Positions 52,551 to 64,000 of a stretch of 64,000 nt of DNA are shown here, piece after piece. Under the pieces are notes generated by a model. It ran no database searches. It had not been told where the DNA came from and saw nothing but the letters and a program-made list of their open reading frames with translations. How positions within the stretch are numbered: the first letter of the stretch is position 1; each line of letters opens with the position of its first letter. Source of the stretch: Kitasatospora humi (GTDB lineage: Bacteria > Actinomycetota > Actinomycetes > Streptomycetales > Streptomycetaceae); the NCBI RefSeq assembly GCF_020907985.1, contig NZ_JAJJPA010000009.1, positions 1 to 64,000 on the forward strand, in the 5' to 3' direction. The position numbers were made by a program, and so were the translations under genes.

Positions 52551-53879
52551 ATGACCACGTCGATCGTCCTGTTCACGCAGGACCTGCGCCTGCACGACAA
52601 CCCCGCGCTGCACGCGGCGGCCGCAGCCGCCGCGCAGGTGGTGCCGCTCTTCGTCCTCGACCCCGCCGTCGCCGACGCCGGGTTCGCGGCGCCCAACCGG
52701 CTGGCGTTCCTCGCCGACTGCCTGGCCGACCTCGACCGCTCGCTGGCGCGGATCGGCGGCCGGCTCGTCCTGCGCCGAGGGCCCGTCGTGGCGGAGGTCG
52801 TGCGCGTCGCCGAGCAGGCCGGCGCCGCGAGCGTGCACCTGGCCAGTGGAGTGTCCGGCTTCGCCCAGCGCCGGGAGGCGGCACTGCGCCGACGGCTCGG
52901 CACGCGCCTGGTGGTGCACGACGGCTCACTCAACGCCGTTCCGGCCGGCCGGATCACCCCCACCGGCAAGGACCACTACGCCGTCTTCACCCCCTACTTC
53001 CGCGCCTGGTCGCGGACCCGACCCGGCACCCTGCTACCCGCACCGCGCCGGTTGACCACGCCGCCCTCGCTGCACAGCGCCGAGCTGCCCCAAGTCCGGC
53101 CGACCTCGCCCCGGTTGCCGAACGGAGGGGAGAGCGCCGCGCGCCGGGCCTGGCAGCACTGGAGCCCCGACGCCTACCACGAGCAGCACGACGACCTCGC
53201 GGCCGACGGCACCTCGCACCTGTCGCCCTACCTGCACTTCGGCTGCCTGTCGGCCCGTGAACTGGTCGCCGCGGCCACCCGGCACGGCGGCGCGGGCGCC
53301 GAGGCCTTCGTCCGCCAGCTGGCCTGGCGGGACTTCCACCACCAGGTCCTCGCCGCCCGGCCCGACGCGGCCCACGCGGACTACCGCACCAAGTCCGACC
53401 GCTGGTACGCGGACGAGGCCGAGGCACAGGCCTGGCGCGAGGGCAGGACCGGCTACCCGATCGTCGACGCCGGCATGCGCCAACTCGCCGCCGAGGGCTG
53501 GATGCACAACCGCGCCCGGCTGCTCACCGCGTCCTTCCTCACCAAGTCCCTCTACCACGACTGGCGGATCGGCGCCGCGCACTTCCTGGAACTCCTGGTC
53601 GACGGCGACATCGCCAACAACCAGCTCAACTGGCAGTGGGTGGCCGGCACCGGGACCGACACCCGGCCCAACCGTGTCCTCAACCCGCTGCGCCAGGCCG
53701 ACCGTTACGACCCCGACGGTGCCTATGTGCGCCGCTGGATCCCCGAACTGGCGCACCTGCCCGGCCCCGCCGTCCACCGGCCCTGGCTGCTCACCTCCGA
53801 CCGCCCGGACTACCCCGCGCCGCTCATCGATCCAGCCTCGCTGTCCGGCAGGCTCGGCCGCGGCCGCGCGCTGGTATGA
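52551..53879 (+). CDS. phr: Class I deoxyribodipyrimidine photolyase
   Basis: The 442-aa photolyase starts MTTSIVLFTQDLRLHDNPAL, the N-terminal antenna domain. The FAD domain (about 215-440) carries HLSPYLHFGCLS, FVRQLAWRDFHHQ, GYPIVDAGMRQLAAEGWMHN (first tryptophans), HDWRIGAAHFLELLVDGDIA and NNQLNWQWVAGTGTDTRPNR. It splits cyclobutane pyrimidine dimers with blue light. ATG at 52551 with GGGAG upstream. It is unlinked to other repair genes. Intact and of normal length. Confidence 0.95.
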   Translation: MTTSIVLFTQDLRLHDNPALHAAAAAAAQVVPLFVLDPAVADAGFAAPNRLAFLADCLADLDRSLARIGGRLVLRRGPVVAEVVRVAEQAGAASVHLASGVSGFAQRREAALRRRLGTRLVVHDGSLNAVPAGRITPTGKDHYAVFTPYFRAWSRTRPGTLLPAPRRLTTPPSLHSAELPQVRPTSPRLPNGGESAARRAWQHWSPDAYHEQHDDLAADGTSHLSPYLHFGCLSARELVAAATRHGGAGAEAFVRQLAWRDFHHQVLAARPDAAHADYRTKSDRWYADEAEAQAWREGRTGYPIVDAGMRQLAAEGWMHNRARLLTASFLTKSLYHDWRIGAAHFLELLVDGDIANNQLNWQWVAGTGTDTRPNRVLNPLRQADRYDPDGAYVRRWIPELAHLPGPAVHRPWLLTSDRPDYPAPLIDPASLSGRLGRGRALV

Positions 53880-54016
53880 GTGCTCGCCGGGCCGGTACCG
53901 GTCGCGGCCGATCGCGGCGATGACGACCGTACGGCCGACTCCGCCGGGTCCGCCGGTGCTGGCCACGCCCGCACGGGCGCGACCAGCCGGCCGTCCGGCA
54001 ACGGGGTGCCGGGCCG

Positions 54017-54373
54017 TCACACGATCTGGATGGACACGACCTTCGGCGGGCGGTTCGGGAAGGTGATGTCGTGCCAGCGCTCGATCTTCACCGAGTCACC
54101 GTTGGCGTCGTAGTAGATCAGGTCGTTGTTGCCCGTGGAGATCCGGTCGACCCACCAGCCGCCGAAGTCGGTCCTTCCGCCGTTCGCGTAGCAGTCGACG
54201 CTGTCGCGGCCGTCGAGGTGCGACCAGATCTTCAGGAAGTCATCCCGCCCCCCGACGCACTGCACGTGGTCGATCGCGACGGCGGGACCGCTGGGCACGC
54301 CGACGGTCAACGTGGCGGCCGCGGCGAACGCGACGGCCATGGAACGGACGGCCCGCTTGCTTTTCGAGATCAC
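54017..54373 (-). CDS. Secreted beta/gamma-crystallin-like protein (SKLP-type)
   Basis: The 118-aa protein has a signal peptide (about 1-32, ending PAVA). An 85-residue mature part follows: DHVQCVGGRDDFLKIWSHLD, VDCYANGGRTDFGGWWVDRI and STGNNDLIYYDANGDSVKIE. The two cysteines probably form one disulfide. This matches the single-domain beta/gamma-crystallin of the Streptomyces killer toxin-like protein SKLP. GTG start with AAGGAG. Killer activity has been claimed for SKLP; whether this one is toxic or structural is unknown. Confidence 0.8.
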   Translation of the reverse strand: MISKSKRAVRSMAVAFAAAATLTVGVPSGPAVAIDHVQCVGGRDDFLKIWSHLDGRDSVDCYANGGRTDFGGWWVDRISTGNNDLIYYDANGDSVKIERWHDITFPNRPPKVVSIQIV

Positions 54374-54674
54374 GGATTCTCCTTGGTGCGAAGGCCGGCG
54401 CACGGCCCGGCCTGTCGGTGACGTCGCGTCATGACGGAACGGTGCGTGCGCGGTCGAGCCGGCAGAGGGCCGCCCGCACGCTTCCGACCGGCCCCCACGG
54501 TTGCGCCTGCCGAGACCGCGACCGGAGGACCGTGAGCCAAACTAGCGACCACGGTCGCCCGTCCGGACGCAACACTCCGACTGCGAACCGCCGGGTCGAA
54601 GCATCACCCGATCGTGGCGCGAGCGGCGGTGAGCCGGTCCGGTCCACCGGTACGAGCCCCGGTGGGGCTGCGGC
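54374..54674. other. 301-bp gap, no gene
   Basis: The gap lies between the start of the crystallin-like gene and the stop of transketolase, both minus strand. No hairpin, repeat or frame of note was seen; the crystallin promoter should lie here. Confidence 0.5.
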
Positions 54675-56543
54675 TCAGCGCCCGGCCAGGGCGCGGGCCG
54701 CACGGGCGATCCGGGCGCGGGAGATGCCGGCGGCGTCGAGCAGTTCGTCGGTGGTGCCGGAGCCGGGGAGGCCGGTGACGGCGAGGTGGGTGACGGCCGG
54801 GTGGGCTCCGGCGGTGTTGAGCGCGGAGAGCACGGCTTCGCCGACACCGCCCTCCGGGTGGTGGTCCTCGGCGATGACGAGCGCTCCGGTCTCCCGGGCC
54901 GCCCGGACGAGGGTCTCGGTGTCCACGGGCTTGACGGAGTAGAGGTCGATGACGCGGGCGGTGATGCCGTCGGCGGCGAGCAGGTCGGCGGCGGCGAGGC
55001 ACTCGTGGAGGGTGACTCCGGCGCCGATGAGGGTGACCTGGTCGTGGTCGCTGAGTCGTGGGGTCTTGGACCCGCCGACGGGGAACTCCTCGCCGGCGGC
55101 GTACAGGACGGGGTACGCGCCGCGGGTGGTGCGCAGGTAGGAGATGCCGGGCAGGTCGGCCATGGCGGCGGTGAGGGCGGCCGCGCAGGTGGCGTCGGCG
55201 GGGTAGAGGACGGTGGACCCGCGGACGGCGCGCATCATGGCGAGGTCTTCGAGGCCCATCTGCGAAGGCCCGTCGGCGCCGATCTCCACGCCGCTGTGGG
55301 TGCCGCACAGGGCCATGGTGATCTCGGAGACCGCGGCCATCCGGATGAAGTCGTGGGCGCGGGTGAGGAACGCGGCGAAGGTGGTGGCGTACGGGTGGTA
55401 GCCCCGCACGGCCAGGCCGACGGCACTGGCGACCATCTGCTGTTCGGCGATGTAGATCTGGAAGTACCGCTCGGGGTGGGCCTTCTCGAAGTCCTCGGCG
55501 TGCGTGGAGTTGCCGACCTCGGCGTCCAGGGCGACCACCTCGGGGCGGTCGCCGAGGGCCGCGAGGGCCTTGCCGAAGGCGACGCGGGTGGCGACCTTGT
55601 CGCCGACGTCGAAGCGCGGCAGCTCGACCACGGGCGCCGGGGGCACGGGGACGGGAGCGTCGGCGGGCGGCTGGGGGCCGCGCACCCGCAGGTCGCGCCG
55701 GCCGCCGAGTTCGGCGACGGCGCGCTCGGCCATGTCCGGGGGCAGCGGCTTGCCGTGCCAGCCGTCCTTGTCGGCGACCTCCGTGACGCCCTGGCCCTTG
55801 ACGGTCCTGGCGACGATGACGGTGGGGGCGGTGCCGTCGGCGGCGGCGGTCAGGGCCTGGTCCACGGCGTTGAGGTCGTGCCCGTCGATGACCAGGGCGC
55901 GGCAACCGAAGGCCTCCACACGGCGGGCGTAGGCGTCGGTGTCCCACTGCAGTTCGGTGGGGCCGCTCTGGCCGAGGCGGTTGACGTCGATGATCGCGGT
56001 GAAATTGGCGAGGCCGTGCCGGCCGGCCTTGTCGAGGGCCTCCCAGACGGAGCCTTCCGTCATCTCGCTGTCCCCGCACAGCACCCAGACGCGGAAGTCC
56101 CGGTTCTCGAGGTCGCGGCCGGCCAGGGCGATGCCCACGGCGTAGGCGATGCCCTGGCCGAGGGAGCCGGTGGCCAGGTCGACCCAGGGCAGCACGGGCG
56201 TGGGGTGGCCCTGCAGCCGCCGGCCGAAGCGGCGGTAGGTCGTCATCAGCTCGTCGTCGGTGATGACGCCGGCGGCCCTGAACATCGCGTACAGCAGCGG
56301 GGAGGCGTGGCCCTTGGAGAAGATCAGGTGGTCGCCGGCCGGGTTGTCGGGTGCGTCCCAGTCGTAGCGCAGGTGGCGGGTCATCAGGACGGCCATCAGA
56401 TCGGCCGCGGAGAGGCTGGAGGTGGGGTGCCCGGAGCCGGCCGAGGTGCTGGCGCGGACGGAGTCCACGCGCAGCTGCTGGGCGAGTTGGAAGACCTGGT
56501 TCAGGTCGCTGTCGGGGCCGAGGGCGGTGGACTGCACGGTCAT
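54675..56543 (-). CDS. tkt: Transketolase
   Basis: The 622-aa thiamine diphosphate enzyme transfers two-carbon units in the pentose phosphate pathway. Its N-terminal half carries GSGHPTSSLSAADL, SKGHASPLLYA, a variant diphosphate motif GDSEMTEGSVWEAL and DVNRLGQSG. The C-terminal half carries ALDAEVGNSTHAEDFEKAHP, HSGVEIGADGPSQMGLEDLA and a late DLYSVKPVD. The shorter length and GDSEMTEG motif match the actinobacterial/animal branch rather than E. coli TktA (663 aa). ATG at 56543; a GTG six codons earlier is possible. No other pentose genes adjacent. Confidence 0.9.
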   Translation of the reverse strand: MTVQSTALGPDSDLNQVFQLAQQLRVDSVRASTSAGSGHPTSSLSAADLMAVLMTRHLRYDWDAPDNPAGDHLIFSKGHASPLLYAMFRAAGVITDDELMTTYRRFGRRLQGHPTPVLPWVDLATGSLGQGIAYAVGIALAGRDLENRDFRVWVLCGDSEMTEGSVWEALDKAGRHGLANFTAIIDVNRLGQSGPTELQWDTDAYARRVEAFGCRALVIDGHDLNAVDQALTAAADGTAPTVIVARTVKGQGVTEVADKDGWHGKPLPPDMAERAVAELGGRRDLRVRGPQPPADAPVPVPPAPVVELPRFDVGDKVATRVAFGKALAALGDRPEVVALDAEVGNSTHAEDFEKAHPERYFQIYIAEQQMVASAVGLAVRGYHPYATTFAAFLTRAHDFIRMAAVSEITMALCGTHSGVEIGADGPSQMGLEDLAMMRAVRGSTVLYPADATCAAALTAAMADLPGISYLRTTRGAYPVLYAAGEEFPVGGSKTPRLSDHDQVTLIGAGVTLHECLAAADLLAADGITARVIDLYSVKPVDTETLVRAARETGALVIAEDHHPEGGVGEAVLSALNTAGAHPAVTHLAVTGLPGSGTTDELLDAAGISRARIARAARALAGR

Positions 56544-56781
56544 CGTGAGCTGGCCTTTCACATCGGGGCGCCTGGGCTGCCGGGAGGGGTCCCCGTTCGC
56601 CGCCCGCGGCTATCGCGAGGTGGTGGGCATCCGCTCCGATGGCCGGTGCCCTGCCCGGTCAGCCGGCGGTTCGGTCCCGGTGAACACCCGATCGCGCCGG
56701 AGGCAGGGCCGGCCGGACCGCGAGGGCGAGCCCCGGGCGAACCGCCTGCCGCGTCCGGGTGCCGTTCCGATCGGACGCGCG

Positions 56782-57645
56782 TCAGCGGGTCGGCACGACG
56801 ACCACCGGGCTGCGCACGTGGTGGAGGACGGCATGGGTCACCGGCCCCAGGTGCGCCCCCAGCGGGCCGCGCCGGTGGCGGGCGCCGACGACCAGCAGGT
56901 CGGTCCGGGCCGCCGCGTCGACGAGCGTGATCCCGGCGTGGCCGCGCAGCGACTCGGCCGCCACGGGAACGTCGGGGTAGCGGTCGAGCCAGGGCGCCAG
57001 GGCGTCGTCCAGCCGCTGCCGTTCGGTGGCGGCGAGCTGGTCCTCCAGACCGCCGATCGCGCCGAAGGACATGTGCTCGGTGCCGGCCGGTGGTGACCAG
57101 GCGTGGACCGCGGTGAGCGGGGCCTGGCGCAGGGCCGCGGCCTCGAAGGCGAAGCCGAGCACGCAGTCGCACGGACGGGCCGGATCGAGCCCCACCATGA
57201 CGTCCCGGCCGGCGGTGTCCGGTTCCGGTTGCCCGTCCGCCGGGTTCCGTACCAGCACCACCGGGCAGGCCGCGCGGACGAGCACCTGCTGGCTCACCGA
57301 ACCGACCAGGAAGCCGCGCAGCGCGCCCAGGCCGCGTGAACCCAGCACTAGCAGGGCGGCCCGGTCGCCCGCGGCCAGCAGCAGACCGACGGCGTCCTGC
57401 GCGGTGTGGTGCGCGCGCACCTCCAGCCCGGGGTGGGCGGTGCGGATCTGGTCCGCGCGCACGGCCAGTTGCTCGCGCCCCCAGCGCTCGGCCTGCCCGG
57501 TCCCGAGTGGGCGGCCGGGGGGCCAGGGCCAGGCCTGGAGGAGCTCCAACGGCAGACCCCGCAGACCCGCCTCGCGCGCGGCCCAGTCGGTGGCTGCCCG
57601 GCTCGCGTCCGAGCAGTCGTATCCGGCGATGATCGAGTCGTTCAC
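56782..57645 (-). CDS. Tandem universal stress protein
   Basis: The 287-aa protein has two USP domains (about 1-140 and 150-287). ATP-binding G-x2-G-x9-G-(S/T) signatures occur in each: LVLGSRGLGALRGFLVGSVS in the first and LVVGARHRRGPLGAHLGPVT in the second, the latter with a proline in place of S/T after the glycine. GTG start with GGAGG. It lies 238 bp from transketolase on the same strand and is likely expressed separately. A common streptomycete stress/redox protein. Confidence 0.92.
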   Translation of the reverse strand: MNDSIIAGYDCSDASRAATDWAAREAGLRGLPLELLQAWPWPPGRPLGTGQAERWGREQLAVRADQIRTAHPGLEVRAHHTAQDAVGLLLAAGDRAALLVLGSRGLGALRGFLVGSVSQQVLVRAACPVVLVRNPADGQPEPDTAGRDVMVGLDPARPCDCVLGFAFEAAALRQAPLTAVHAWSPPAGTEHMSFGAIGGLEDQLAATERQRLDDALAPWLDRYPDVPVAAESLRGHAGITLVDAAARTDLLVVGARHRRGPLGAHLGPVTHAVLHHVRSPVVVVPTR

Positions 57646-57878
57646 GGGTGCGCCTCCAGAGCGGTCGTCCTTGTCGCCCAGGCTCCCCGGTCGCAGGAGC
57701 GGCACGGCGCTCATGGCCCGTACGACGACCGAGTCGCACCGGACGGACCAGGGCCGATCGGCTCAGCGGGTGGCGTCGCCGGCCTCCGTCTCGGTACGCG
57801 AGGTGGGCGGGCCGGCCATGGGCGAGGATGGGACCGTGCACGTTTGCCGCAGCGGGCGCGAGGCGACGGGAGCCGACC

Positions 57879-58493
57879 ATGTCCGGCATCGATGTCAGGA
57901 AGTACCGCGCACTGATCGGTGAGTTGGCCGCACTGGTCCGGCTGGCGCGGACGGCGCTGGGCGGAGCGACCGCGGCGCTGATGGAGCCGGGCGGTGCCAG
58001 TGACGGCGTGCCGGCCGCCGAGAAGGCGCTGGCCGAACTGCGCGGGCGCGTCGAGGACGACGCCGCGACCACATCGGCGGAGCCGTCGGCGGTCGTGGTC
58101 GGCGTCCACGTGGGAACGGCGGTGGAGGGCCTCGGGCGGCTGGCCGAGCGGCTGCTGCAGGTGGCCTGGTCGCGCCGGGACAGCGAGCCGCTCCCGGAGC
58201 GGGTGGGGGTGCCGCTGCGAGGGCTGGCGGACACCGCCCTCGCCTTGCTGACCAGGTCAGCGGCGGTGCTGGAGGACGGCGGTGCCGTCGGTGTGGCGGA
58301 CCTCCTGTCGGACCTGCACGACGTGGCGCGGCGGCAGCGACTGTTGTACGAGCTGCTGCTCCTCGATCCGTCGCCGGTCGCGTCCGGCGAGGCCGCCGAC
58401 GTCGCGCTGCTGTCCTGCTACTACCAGCAGTGCGCGGAGCACGCCGCCGCCATCGCCCGCCACGCGGTGCTGTTCGGGCGCGGCCGCACCTGA
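57879..58493 (+). CDS. PhoU-like helical protein
   Basis: The 204-aa all-helical protein has two repeats of a three-helix pattern; the first helix reads YRALIGELAALVRLARTALG. It ends with a conserved-looking C-terminal LLSCYYQQCAEHAAAIARHA. It resembles PhoU-domain proteins without the metal-binding E/DxxxD repeats that bind iron clusters in PhoU. GGGAG lies 8 bp before the ATG. No phosphate transport genes adjacent. Identification is tentative. Confidence 0.6.
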   Translation: MSGIDVRKYRALIGELAALVRLARTALGGATAALMEPGGASDGVPAAEKALAELRGRVEDDAATTSAEPSAVVVGVHVGTAVEGLGRLAERLLQVAWSRRDSEPLPERVGVPLRGLADTALALLTRSAAVLEDGGAVGVADLLSDLHDVARRQRLLYELLLLDPSPVASGEAADVALLSCYYQQCAEHAAAIARHAVLFGRGRT

Positions 58494-58506
58494 CGCCGCA
58501 CCCGTG

Positions 58507-59673
58507 TCACGGCAGGCCGGCCACCGCGGCCTCGTCGAGGAGCAACTGCCAGGTGGCCGCGTGCCGCACCGACCGCCGGTGGGTCACCAGCATCGCGTCC
58601 TGGACGGGGTCGGCCGGGTCGAGCACGAGTGACCCGCCCCGGGTCAGGTGGGTGAGGAGGGCCACCGCGTTGTGCGCGTAGGCCAGTGAAGCGGTGACGG
58701 GCACCTGGACCGCGAGGTCGCCGGCGCCGATCACCGTGATCCCGTCACCCACCAGGGTCGTCCTGCCCGGCTCCGCGCCCTCGATGTCGGCGGTCCCCGC
58801 GTCGGCCGCGAGATCGACCAGCACCGAACCCGACGGCATCCGGGCGACGGCCGCCGTGTCCAGCACGCGCGGCGGCTCCCGACCCGGCGGCCGGACCTCG
58901 GTCAGGACCAGGTCGTGCCGGACCACGGCCTCGGCCAGCCCGTCACGCAGCGCGGACAGCTCGTGGTCGAGCAACTCCCGCAGCCCGGCGTCGTCAGCCA
59001 CCGGATGGAACCCCGGCAGGTCCAGCAACTCGGCACCGAGGGCGAGCACCTCGGCGCGCTCGGCGCTGCGCGGCTCCACGACGCGGACCTGTGCGCCGAG
59101 TCGACGCGCGGTGTCGATCGCCTGGAGACCCGCATGGCCGGCACCCGCCACCAGCACCCGGACGGGCGCGAAGAGTGCGTCCGCGGCGCCCCAGGGCGGC
59201 AGGCAGCGCCCCAGCCGAACGGCCGCGAGCAGCACCGCCTGATAGCCGGTGATCCGGGCCTGGGACGCGGCCGCGTCCATGGGGTAGGCCGAGGGCAGCC
59301 CGGCCGGCGCCAGGTCGAGGCCGATCGAGTTGATCCCGTCGTCCGCCCAGCGCCGCACCAGTCGCGGGATCCGGGTCGGCCGGAGCAGCGCGACGAGCAA
59401 CTGCCCCGGGTGCAGCTCCCGGGCGGGGTCGGCACCGGGCGCCTGGACGCCGAGCAGCACATCGGCGCGGTTCAGCAACTCGGTGTGCGCCACCGGCTCC
59501 GCACCGACGGCGGCGTACGCCTCGTCGTGGTGCCCGGCCCGGGCGCCGGCGCCGCGCTCCAGCAGCACCGTGAAGCCCAGCCGGCTCAGGTCCGGCACGA
59601 GGTCGGGCACCAGGGCCACGCGCCGCTCGCCCGGCGCGGTCTCGCGGAGCACACCCACTGTTGTCGCAGCCAT
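58507..59673 (-). CDS. Orphan NAD(P) transhydrogenase alpha-type / AlaDH-like protein
   Basis: The 388-aa protein of the alanine dehydrogenase/PntA superfamily carries VGVLRETAPGERRVALVPDL at the N-terminus, a nucleotide-binding VLVAGAGHAGLQAIDTARRL and the closing FAD/NAD region SLAYAHNAVALLTHLTRGG. Length matches soluble PntAA of split transhydrogenases. No pntAB or pntB follows downstream, so the membrane complex cannot be assembled from local genes. It may be an orphan subunit or a distinct dehydrogenase. Confidence 0.8.
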   Translation of the reverse strand: MAATTVGVLRETAPGERRVALVPDLVPDLSRLGFTVLLERGAGARAGHHDEAYAAVGAEPVAHTELLNRADVLLGVQAPGADPARELHPGQLLVALLRPTRIPRLVRRWADDGINSIGLDLAPAGLPSAYPMDAAASQARITGYQAVLLAAVRLGRCLPPWGAADALFAPVRVLVAGAGHAGLQAIDTARRLGAQVRVVEPRSAERAEVLALGAELLDLPGFHPVADDAGLRELLDHELSALRDGLAEAVVRHDLVLTEVRPPGREPPRVLDTAAVARMPSGSVLVDLAADAGTADIEGAEPGRTTLVGDGITVIGAGDLAVQVPVTASLAYAHNAVALLTHLTRGGSLVLDPADPVQDAMLVTHRRSVRHAATWQLLLDEAAVAGLP

Positions 59674-59825
59674 CACCAGGTCACCACCCTGCACGACGGC
59701 CGTGCGGCGATTGCGCACGCACGCCTACACGACCAGTATGTTGCGTTTGCGACCCCTGACGGGGCGACCGGATACTCGACCGTAGGACGCTGCTCGGCGG
59801 CCGTGGCGCGGCTCGTTCCGCTTCC

Positions 59826-59876
59826 GCTGGGCGGTTCGGTCCGCTGGGCGGTTCGGTCCGTTGAGCGGTTCGGTGC
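59826..59876. repeat. Three tandem 17-bp repeats before 5-oxoprolinase gene
   Basis: GCTGGGCGGTTCGGTCC occurs twice exactly (59826, 59843), and a third copy (59860) differs at three positions. It ends 12 bp before the ATG and so overlaps the leader or promoter, where it could act as an operator array or a slippage product. Confidence 0.85.
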
Positions 59877-59888
59877 AGGGAGCCGGGG

Positions 59889-63502
<3,614 letters not shown>

Positions 63503-63515
<13 letters not shown>

Positions 63516-63556
63516 GCGACGTGCGGCAGCGGTGCCGGGCGAGCGACGTGCGGCAG
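63503..63556. repeat. Two tandem 27-bp repeats across 5-oxoprolinase stop
   Basis: A 27-bp unit (63503-63529 and 63530-63556) beginning CGGTGCCGGG is duplicated with one difference, a T-to-C that removes the stop TGA in the second copy. Immediately upstream another short duplication encodes the repeated PDRPSGAG, so this 3' end is a slippage hotspot. Confidence 0.75.
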
Positions 63557-63962
63557 GCCGATCCGTGCGGCTCGTGACCGGACGGCCGACTGGCCGTCTC
63601 CGCCGCGACGCACCTGCTGCAATCGCGTTGGCTGCCGGCTGCTCCTTCCGCACCAGGGCTCGCCCGCCTGACCGCCGGCGGACGACACGAACGGGCAGCC
63701 GGGGTCTTCGGCGGCGGCGGGGTCGGCGTGGCGACCACGAGCTGATCCCCAGCCGGGGCGTGGGTGCTCGGGTGCGGGCCCCACTCCCGCGCTCCGGGGC
63801 GGGAGTCCGGCCGGCGCGGCTCCGGCGGGGCTCGCCTCGCGGGATCCCGGCCCGGCGGAGCCTGGTCATGGTGTGTCGTCTGCGGCGGGGTGGGTAGACG
63901 GTGGCTTTGTTGAAGCGGCTCGGCAGGAGGAAACCGGTCCGTTGCCTTTCAGGGGAAGTGCC
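63516..63962. other. 447-bp gap before the last partial gene
   Basis: Apart from the 27-bp duplication at its left end, no gene is supported in the gap. The sequence at 63896-63930 is slightly AT-richer (GACGGTGGCTTTGTTGAAGC) and may hold the promoter for the gene at 63963. Confidence 0.5.
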
Positions 63963-64000
63963 ATGAATAACACGAAGCTTGCCGCTGCGGTGGCTGCGGG
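63963..64000 (+). CDS. Start of a secreted protein, cut by window edge
   Basis: The ATG at 63963 is preceded by AGGGGAAGTGCC. Twelve codons are visible (MNNTKLAAAVAA), looking like the basic start and hydrophobic beginning of a signal peptide. The rest lies beyond the window; no function can be assigned. Confidence 0.5.
   Translation, partial: MNNTKLAAAVAA

Overview
The window is high-GC actinobacterial chromosome, most likely from Streptomyces or a close relative such as Kitasatospora. The supporting signs are the very high GC content, frequent GTG/TTG starts, purine-rich ribosome sites, a group 1h/5 [NiFe] hydrogenase, a mycothiol-dependent isomerase-type protein, and several small secreted families typical of streptomycetes. 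No rRNA, tRNA, CRISPR array, transposase or complete mobile element was found. All statements come from reading the sequence and translations by eye; no database search was run.

Layout. 1-5754 (minus strand) is one tightly overlapping hydrogenase operon: a 399-aa protein of unknown function, a possible 65-aa ORF, the small subunit (hhyS), the large subunit (hhyL), a NifU-like protein, a DUF5947 protein and two small proteins, the last cut by the window edge. 6024-13905 holds a metallo-beta-lactamase-fold protein, a zinc alcohol dehydrogenase, a small membrane protein, an NlpC/P60 cell-wall hydrolase, a polysaccharide deacetylase, a secreted alpha/beta hydrolase and a GntR/DUF1648 pair. 14166-17589 has an OmpR-type two-component system and a secreted beta-propeller protein. 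17941-18557 is a scar: an SDR gene missing its first third, abutting an unrelated gene tail.

18662-27284 is the most interesting block. It is a divergent catabolic cluster with a PaaX regulator, a FAH-family hydrolase, a RidA-family protein, a small cupin, an acyl-CoA thioesterase, a benzoate/anthranilate-type CoA ligase, a fused flavin monooxygenase/Old-Yellow-Enzyme protein and a hotdog thioesterase. Together these look like aerobic CoA-dependent breakdown of an (amino/hydroxy)benzoate, possibly with CoA release before ring cleavage. A perfect AT-rich palindrome lies in the divergent promoter region.

27319-44472 is mostly housekeeping and accessory genes: an SOS-associated SRAP protein, DUF2797, membrane proteins, FabV enoyl reductase, a SpoIIE-type phosphatase, SURF1, a PBP4-type DD-peptidase, a secreted TNT-domain NAD glycohydrolase candidate, a UBP zinc finger, DoxX plus an MFS exporter, a YqaE/Pmp3 peptide and others. 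44669-48230 is a small type III polyketide synthase locus (PKS, ICMT-type methyltransferase, FAD oxidoreductase, divergent UbiA prenyltransferase) with matching leaderless-type promoters. 48321-64000 carries a secreted NHL protein, DUF190, a blue-copper lipoprotein, a MarR/SnoaL pair, a photolyase, a secreted beta/gamma-crystallin-like protein, transketolase, a universal stress protein, a PhoU-like protein, an orphan transhydrogenase alpha-type subunit and a fused 5-oxoprolinase. Several short tandem repeats (14-29 bp) sit between or at the ends of genes.
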